Below, one piece after another: positions 59,779 to 64,000 of a DNA stretch of 64,000 nucleotides; position 1 is the stretch's first letter; each line of letters starts with the position of its first letter. The stretch lies in assembly GCF_900454025.1 (NCBI RefSeq), contig NZ_UGQM01000001.1:3286001-3350000 (forward strand), in the 5' to 3' direction. A model generated the notes under the pieces. It did no database searches, was not told the DNA's origin, and saw nothing but the letters and a program-made list of their open reading frames with translations. The DNA is from Mycolicibacterium gilvum (GTDB lineage Bacteria; Actinomycetota; Actinomycetes; Mycobacteriales; Mycobacteriaceae). A program made the position numbers and the translations under genes.

Positions 59779-60914
59779 CTTTTGTCCGCCAAGCTGACGG
59801 TATGCCGCACAAGACAGATCCTGGCTACTCCGTCGCCGAAGGCGCCGTTGAAGCTGCCTCCGCGCCACCAGCTGTCGACGAGATCCCCGAATGGTTCCAG
59901 CAGTTCTTGGACCACCGTCAGGCCAGTAAACCCTCGGTACACACGATGAAGGCCTATCGGCGCGACTTCATCGCCATCGCCAAACTGCTGACAGACGGTG
60001 AACCAATCCAACTCAGTCCAGCTGACATAACTCGCGATTCGATGCGCACAGCGTTCGCCGCCTTTGCCGCCGACCACGAGGCTGCATCGATCCGGCGCTG
60101 CTGGTCCACATGGAATGTGTTGTGCACCTTTCTCTATACCAACGAACTGTTGGCGGCCAACCCCATGCAGCTCGTTGGCCGACCGAAGTTGAAGAAGCCG
60201 TTGCCGAAGGCGCTCCCCCGAACCGCGGTGGAAGCACTGCTCTCTGCTGTCACGCAGGAATCCGACGGTCGCCGAACAGACTGGAACGAGAGGGATCTCG
60301 CTCTCATTCTCACTGCACTTCTCGCGGGACTGCGGGCGGAAGAACTCCGCCTGGTCGATGTTGGTGACGTGCGGACGCTCGACGACGGCTCCGCGGTGAT
60401 CAACGTGAAAGGCAAAGGCGGCAAAGAACGCAACGTCCCCATTGAGGCGGCCCTGCTGGCCGTGATCGGTACGTATATGGAGAGTCGTGCCGGACGGTTC
60501 CCTCAGGGCAAGAAGCGTTCATCGACGCCGAAAAGTACGCCAGTATCGGGGTGGCCGGATTCGGTGCCGCTGTTCGTAGGTAGGGACGGTGAACGAATGA
60601 CGCGTGGCACGCTACAGTCGCGTATCAAGCGCGCGTTCAAACGCGCCGGGCCGGACGCACGCCCCGTACCCGGCGCCCTGGTGCACGGCCTTCGCCATAC
60701 GTATGCAACTGAGCTCGCTACCTCGAATGTGAGCGTCTATAGCCTCATGAAGCTCCTCGGCCACGAGTCGATGACGACATCGCAGTGCTACGTAACGGCC
60801 GCAGGCATCGAAACCCGAAGTGCTGCAGCGCAGAATCAGCTGTATTCGCTAATCACCGAGCCTAATGCCGCCGCTGGTCGAGCATCGAGCGGAGCGGAAG
60901 CTCGACGGTCCTGA
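59757..60914 (+). CDS. tyrosine recombinase/integrase
   Basis: A 385-residue protein if the ATG at 59757 is used (ATG 59802 is an alternative). The N-terminal SAM-like core-binding domain is about 45-140; the catalytic domain has Arg193 (LLAGLRAEEL), Lys in KGKGGKERNVP, His310-x-x-Arg313 (VHGLRHTYATEL), His336 (LGHESM) and Tyr345 (TSQCYV), so it looks active. It is XerC/D-like in style and may act on the palindromic site at its own start. The TGA stop is formed by the first bases of the downstream IS, so the C-terminus may have been shortened. Confidence 0.9.
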   Translation: MDNVDYPSFVRQADGMPHKTDPGYSVAEGAVEAASAPPAVDEIPEWFQQFLDHRQASKPSVHTMKAYRRDFIAIAKLLTDGEPIQLSPADITRDSMRTAFAAFAADHEAASIRRCWSTWNVLCTFLYTNELLAANPMQLVGRPKLKKPLPKALPRTAVEALLSAVTQESDGRRTDWNERDLALILTALLAGLRAEELRLVDVGDVRTLDDGSAVINVKGKGGKERNVPIEAALLAVIGTYMESRAGRFPQGKKRSSTPKSTPVSGWPDSVPLFVGRDGERMTRGTLQSRIKRAFKRAGPDARPVPGALVHGLRHTYATELATSNVSVYSLMKLLGHESMTTSQCYVTAAGIETRSAAAQNQLYSLITEPNAAAGRASSGAEARRS

Positions 60915-61034
60915 CCTTGAACCACCCCGGGTTTGATGCACACCTTCTTTCGAGGGAAGGTTGGGACTTGACCCCGTGTGTTGGACACGCTCAATCCCAG
61001 GAATGTGCTGGGGGAAGCGAGATGATCCAACCCG

Positions 61035-61367
61035 ATGGCAAGGAAAAATTACCCCGATGAGTTCAAGCGTGACGCGGTCGCGCTCTACCGGGACACCGAG
61101 GGCGCGACGATCGCCCAGATCGCTGCCGAGCTCGGTGTCAGCGAGGCCACGCTCTCGGCGTGGTGCAAGTCGGCCGGGGTGCCGATTCGGCACCGCCGCG
61201 GTGTCGTAGTGGCCGAGCCTGTGCCAGGGGCCGAGAGCCCTGAGCAGGAGCTGGCCCGCCTCCGCAGTGAGGTCAAGGCGTTACGCGCCACCGAGGCGCG
61301 GTTGTCCACCGAGCGTGACATCTTGCGGTCGGCGGCCAAATATTTCGCCGGGGAGACGAACTGGTGA
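61035..61367 (+). CDS. IS3-family transposase OrfA (copy 2)
   Basis: A 110-residue helix-turn-helix protein (YPDEFKRDAVALYRDTEGATIAQIAAELGVSEATLSAWCK) with a C-terminal coiled coil. It overlaps OrfB by four bases in the -1 frame, allowing a programmed frameshift to make OrfAB. It is the same as OrfA of copy 1. Confidence 0.94.
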   Translation: MARKNYPDEFKRDAVALYRDTEGATIAQIAAELGVSEATLSAWCKSAGVPIRHRRGVVVAEPVPGAESPEQELARLRSEVKALRATEARLSTERDILRSAAKYFAGETNW

Positions 61368-62263
61368 GCCGCTTTCAGTTTGTCGCCGACCACCTGCACG
61401 CCTTCGAGGTGAAGTGGCTCTGCGCAGTCGTCGAGGTTGCGCGTTCGTCGTTCTACGCGTGGTTGGCCGGTGCTGACGGACGAGCGGCCCGTCGGGCTGC
61501 TGACGAGGCGCTGGCCGAGCGTATCCGCGCCGTCCACGACGAGGACAACACCTACGGGGCGCCGCGGATCACCGCCGAGCTCAACGACGGTGCGCCCGAG
61601 GGGCAGCGGGTCAACCACAAGCGGGTGGCTCGGGTGATGCGCGGCGCCGGGATCGCCGGTTATCGACGCCGACGTCGGGTCAAGACGACCGTGGCGGACC
61701 CGGCGAACCAGAAGGTCCCCGACCTGCTCAAACGGGATTTCACCGCCGCGCAGGTCAACACCCGTTACGTCGGCGACATCACCTACTTGCCATTGGCGAC
61801 CGGCGCCAACCTGTACCTGGCCACCGTGATCGACTGCTGTTCACGGCGGGTCGCCGGGTGGGCGATCGCCGATCACATGCGCACCGAACTGGTCATCGAT
61901 GCGCTCAAAGCCGCTGCTGCACTGCGGGGTTCACTGGCTGGTGCAATATTCCATGCAGATCATGGAAGTCAGTACACCTCACGGGATTTCGCGAATCTCT
62001 GCCGCGATCTGGGGGTCGTCCAGTCGATGGGTGCGGTGGGGTCAAGTGCCGATAACGCGTTGGCCGAATCGTTCAACGCCGCCCTCAAGCGCGAGATTCT
62101 GCAAGACCGTAACTGCTGGCCGGACGCGGCGATCTGCCGCCGTGAGGTCTTTCGGTGGCTGGCCCGCTACAACACCACACGACGGCACTCCTACTGCCGT
62201 CATTCCAGCCCCGCGACCTACGAAAGGAACCTGACACCGGCTACGCTGCCCGAAGCCGCATAA
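61364..62263 (+). CDS. IS3-family transposase OrfB (copy 2, intact)
   Basis: A 299-residue protein with HTH_21 region (ERIRAVHDEDNTYGAPRITAELNDG) and rve integrase core: first Asp in YVGDITYLPL, second in FHADHGSQYTS, Glu in NALAESFNAALKREI, then RYNTTRRHSYCRHSSPATYE at the end. All three catalytic residues are present, so it is the probable source of activity for both copies. Confidence 0.95.
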   Translation: MSRFQFVADHLHAFEVKWLCAVVEVARSSFYAWLAGADGRAARRAADEALAERIRAVHDEDNTYGAPRITAELNDGAPEGQRVNHKRVARVMRGAGIAGYRRRRRVKTTVADPANQKVPDLLKRDFTAAQVNTRYVGDITYLPLATGANLYLATVIDCCSRRVAGWAIADHMRTELVIDALKAAAALRGSLAGAIFHADHGSQYTSRDFANLCRDLGVVQSMGAVGSSADNALAESFNAALKREILQDRNCWPDAAICRREVFRWLARYNTTRRHSYCRHSSPATYERNLTPATLPEAA

Positions 62264-62312
62264 CCACAAATCCCGTGTCCACTACATGGGGGCAAGGCCC
62301 GTTGTTTGCATC

Positions 62313-62624
62313 ATGCCGAACAAGTACGACGACGAGTTCAAGGCCCGCGCGGTACGGCTGGTGGCCGACCATGCCGAGGAGTACGACACCCGCACCGCCT
62401 GCATCACCGCGGTAGCCAAGCGGTTGGGGGTGTCCTACGAATCTTTGCGCCGGTGGGTCAACCAGGTCGAGGTGGACACCGGCCAGCGGGATGGAGTGCC
62501 CACCGATATCGCGCGGGAGAACAAGGAGCTCAAGCGCAAGAATCGTGAGCTTGAGGAAACCATCGAAATCCTCAAGGCGGCAACAAGTTTCTTCGCGCGG
62601 GAGAGCGACCCGCGACACCGTTGA
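62313..62624 (+). CDS. IS3-family transposase OrfA of the outer element
   Basis: A 103-residue protein: NKYDDEFKARAVRLVADHAEEYDTRTACITAVAKRLGVSYESLRRWVNQVEVD is the helix-turn-helix; a coiled-coil (ENKELKRKNRELEETIEILKAATSFFARE) follows. Its own ribosome-binding site has been moved 1.34 kb away by the inner IS, so it would need read-through or initiation from sequence at the inner IS edge. It overlaps OrfB by four bases. Confidence 0.92.
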   Translation: MPNKYDDEFKARAVRLVADHAEEYDTRTACITAVAKRLGVSYESLRRWVNQVEVDTGQRDGVPTDIARENKELKRKNRELEETIEILKAATSFFARESDPRHR

Positions 62625-63583
62625 TTTGTGCGTTCATCGCCGAGCATCGGGCTCGGTTCGGGGTCGCTCCGATCTGCCGCGTGCTCACCGAGCACGGGTG
62701 CCAGATCGCCCCGAGGACCTTCTACGCCTGGCTGACCCGACCCCCATCAGCCCGGGAGCTGTGGGACACCGTGATCACCGAGGTGCTGGCCGGCTTCTAC
62801 GAGCCCGACGAGCACGGTCGGCGCAAGCCCGAGTCGCTGTATGGCGCCACCAAGATGTGGGCTCACTTGCAACGCCAGGGCATCGCGGTGGCCCGCTGCA
62901 CCGTGGAGCGTCTCATGCGGACCAACGGCTGGCGTGGAGTTACTCGCCGCAAGAAGGTCCGCACCACCGTCTCGGATCCGGCCGCCGACCGGGCTGCCGA
63001 TCTGGTGAAGCGCCAGTTCCGGGTGCCGGCCCCCAACGTGCTGCTGGTGGCGGACTTCACCTACGTACGGCTGTCCAACGGGATGTTCGTGTACACCGCA
63101 TTCGCCATCGACGCCTACGCGGGCCGGATTGTGGGATGGACCTGCTCGGCCAGCAAGGAAGACCGGTTCGTGCGCCGAGCGATCCGCCATGCCGCACACC
63201 TCCGAAGCGGCGAGGGTAATCCATTGTTGGGCAATACTATTCACCACAGCGACGCGGGCTCTCAATACACGTCTGTGCGGTTCGGGGAAACCCTGGCTCT
63301 GTCCGGGCTTGTGGCCTCGATCGGCACGGTCGGGGATGCCTTCGATAACGCTTTGGCCGAAACGACCATAGGGCTGTACAAGACCGAAGCAGTCCGCGAC
63401 GACTCACCATTCCGGCGGGGTCCCTTGCACCGTCTGACCGATGTCGAACTGCTCACCGCCGAGTGGGTGCACTGGTACAACACCGACCGGCTCATGCACC
63501 GCCTGGGCCGCATCCCACCCATCGAGTACGAGACCGTCTACTACGCTACAAACACAGCCCCATCAGAGGCTGCGCACCAGTAA
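62621..63583 (+). CDS. IS3-family transposase OrfB of the outer element
   Basis: A 320-residue protein: FIAEHRARFGVAPICRVLTEHGCQIAPRTFYAW, then HTH_21 and the rve core with Asp in LLVADFTYVRL, Asp in HHSDAGSQYTS and Glu in NALAETTIGLYKTE, and the usual EWVHWYNTDRLMHRLGRIPPIEYE end. All three acidic residues are present. It is normally made as an OrfAB fusion by -1 frameshift; the TTG at 62621 is only the frame start. Confidence 0.93.
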   Translation: MICAFIAEHRARFGVAPICRVLTEHGCQIAPRTFYAWLTRPPSARELWDTVITEVLAGFYEPDEHGRRKPESLYGATKMWAHLQRQGIAVARCTVERLMRTNGWRGVTRRKKVRTTVSDPAADRAADLVKRQFRVPAPNVLLVADFTYVRLSNGMFVYTAFAIDAYAGRIVGWTCSASKEDRFVRRAIRHAAHLRSGEGNPLLGNTIHHSDAGSQYTSVRFGETLALSGLVASIGTVGDAFDNALAETTIGLYKTEAVRDDSPFRRGPLHRLTDVELLTAEWVHWYNTDRLMHRLGRIPPIEYETVYYATNTAPSEAAHQ

Positions 63584-63614
63584 CCGGTGTGCATCAAACC
63601 CGGGGCGGTTCAAG

Positions 63615-64000
63615 ATCACCAACGAGGGTCAGCTGCTCACTTTGCTGAATCAACGCGAGATCGGCGCCCGGCGAGGGCTGATCGTCTCCGGTGGCGCAGC
63701 CACCGGAAAGACCACGGCCATCAAACAACTCGGCCGGTTCCACGAACTTCGGATCCGCACCCGTTACTCGGACAAAACCCGCATCCCTGTCGTCTACGTG
63801 ACCGCTCCACCGAAGGGCTCAGCACGCAAGCTCGCAATGGAATTCGCCCGCTTCCTCGGGCTTCCACCGGTACGACGGATGAACGTCACCGATATCGCCG
63901 ACGCGGTGTGCCAAGTGCTCATCGATGCGCGTACCGACATAGTGGTCGTCGACGAGATCCATAACCTCAATCTCGATACCCGTGCCGGAGAAGAACTTTC
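63615..64000 (+). pseudogene. second tniB/TnsC homologue, 5'-truncated and cut by the window end
   Basis: Directly after the outer IS, the frame reads GQLLTLLNQREIGARRGLIVSGGAATGKTTAIKQLGRFHELRIRTRY ... VVYVTAPPKGSARKLAMEFARFLGLP ... RTDIVVVDEIHNLNLDTRAGEEL. It is strongly similar to tniB at 50638 (residues about 79 onward) but not identical (for example RYSDKTRIP against RFPGDESRIP). About 78 N-terminal residues are missing. It shows that a related, separate Tn7-like element lies to the right, truncated by the IS. Confidence 0.9.

Larger units (their letters stand above)
60963..62300 (+). mobile_element. IS3-family insertion sequence, copy 2 (1338 bp), intact
   Basis: It has the same ends as copy 1 (GGGACTTGACCCCGTGTGTT... 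and ...ACTACATGGGGGCAAGGCCC) and a GTT duplication at 60960-60962 and 62301-62303. OrfA and OrfB are both intact. It is inserted in the outer IS between the ribosome-binding sequence (GAGGGAAGG) and the OrfA start codon. Its orientation is opposite to copy 1, leaving a 14.2-kb segment between inverted copies. Confidence 0.94.
60912..63618 (+). mobile_element. IS3-family insertion sequence (outer), interrupted by another IS
   Basis: The ends share TTGAACC(A/G)CCCCGGGTTTG continuing ATGCACACC as a 28-bp inverted repeat with one mismatch; extended outward to TGA...TCA they start TG and end CA as in IS3 elements. OrfA and OrfB (62313-63583) are intact. A second IS3-family element (60963-62300) sits between the left end and OrfA. 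Without it the element would be about 1366 bp. The flanks do not show a target duplication: the left is the recombinase gene, the right a tniB fragment, which suggests deletion or recombination after insertion. Confidence 0.88.

Overview
The window comes from a high-GC actinobacterium, almost certainly a rapidly growing mycobacterium (Mycolicibacterium-like). Lineage markers are a 762-residue ICL2-type isocitrate lyase, an antigen 85 family gene, a RipD-type inactive NlpC/P60 protein, a PE-PPE domain protein, group I truncated haemoglobin, mycobacterial thiol peroxidase Tpx, two F420-type luciferase-like oxidoreductases and many small secreted or membrane proteins. No rRNA, tRNA or CRISPR array was seen.

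Positions 1-44817 look like ordinary chromosome. Points of interest there are: (i) a tightly overlapping four-gene signalling operon (8340 to 4007, minus strand): receiver-PP2C phosphatase, CHASE3-like histidine kinase, single-domain response regulator, phosphodiesterase/alkaline phosphatase-type enzyme; (ii) an apparent pyrimidine-catabolism operon (20348 to 16434, minus): tenA, a GTP cyclohydrolase II-like URC1 gene, a DUF1688/URC4 gene and upp, the set known from the URC uracil-degradation pathway of yeasts; (iii) a MenC-like protein that has lost its catalytic segment; (iv) an antigen 85 paralogue with a frameshift and a catalytic Glu-to-Lys change; (v) several regulator genes with clear dyad operators next to them.

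Positions 44818-64000 are an accessory region made of nested mobile elements. From the left: a vapC remnant; a Phd/VapB-VapC toxin-antitoxin pair whose antitoxin is split by an IS3-family element (copy 1, 45395-46733, 3-bp GTT duplication); a dif-like site (47317-47344); three 20-bp direct repeats; then a complete 12,023-bp Tn7/Tn5053-like transposon (47726-59748) with multi-repeat ends and a perfect 5-bp target duplication (CCAAT). It encodes TnsA-like, TniA/TnsB, TniB/TnsC and TniQ proteins, and carries mercury resistance (merR, merA, merB, a MerT-like membrane protein, a thioredoxin-like lipoprotein, a CcdA-like transporter) plus a CadD-type transporter. A 1671-bp IS1380-family element sits at the tniQ stop codon (CTTAG duplication). 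The transposon stands 3 bp from a palindromic, Xer-core-like site at the start of a tyrosine recombinase gene. The recombinase runs into an outer IS3-family element (60912-63618) that is itself interrupted by copy 2 of the first IS3 element (60963-62300, opposite orientation to copy 1). The window ends inside a second, 5'-truncated tniB from a related transposon.

The genes therefore tell two stories: a core mycobacterial segment with metabolic and stress-signalling operons, and a metal-resistance island assembled by repeated transposition near site-specific recombination sites.
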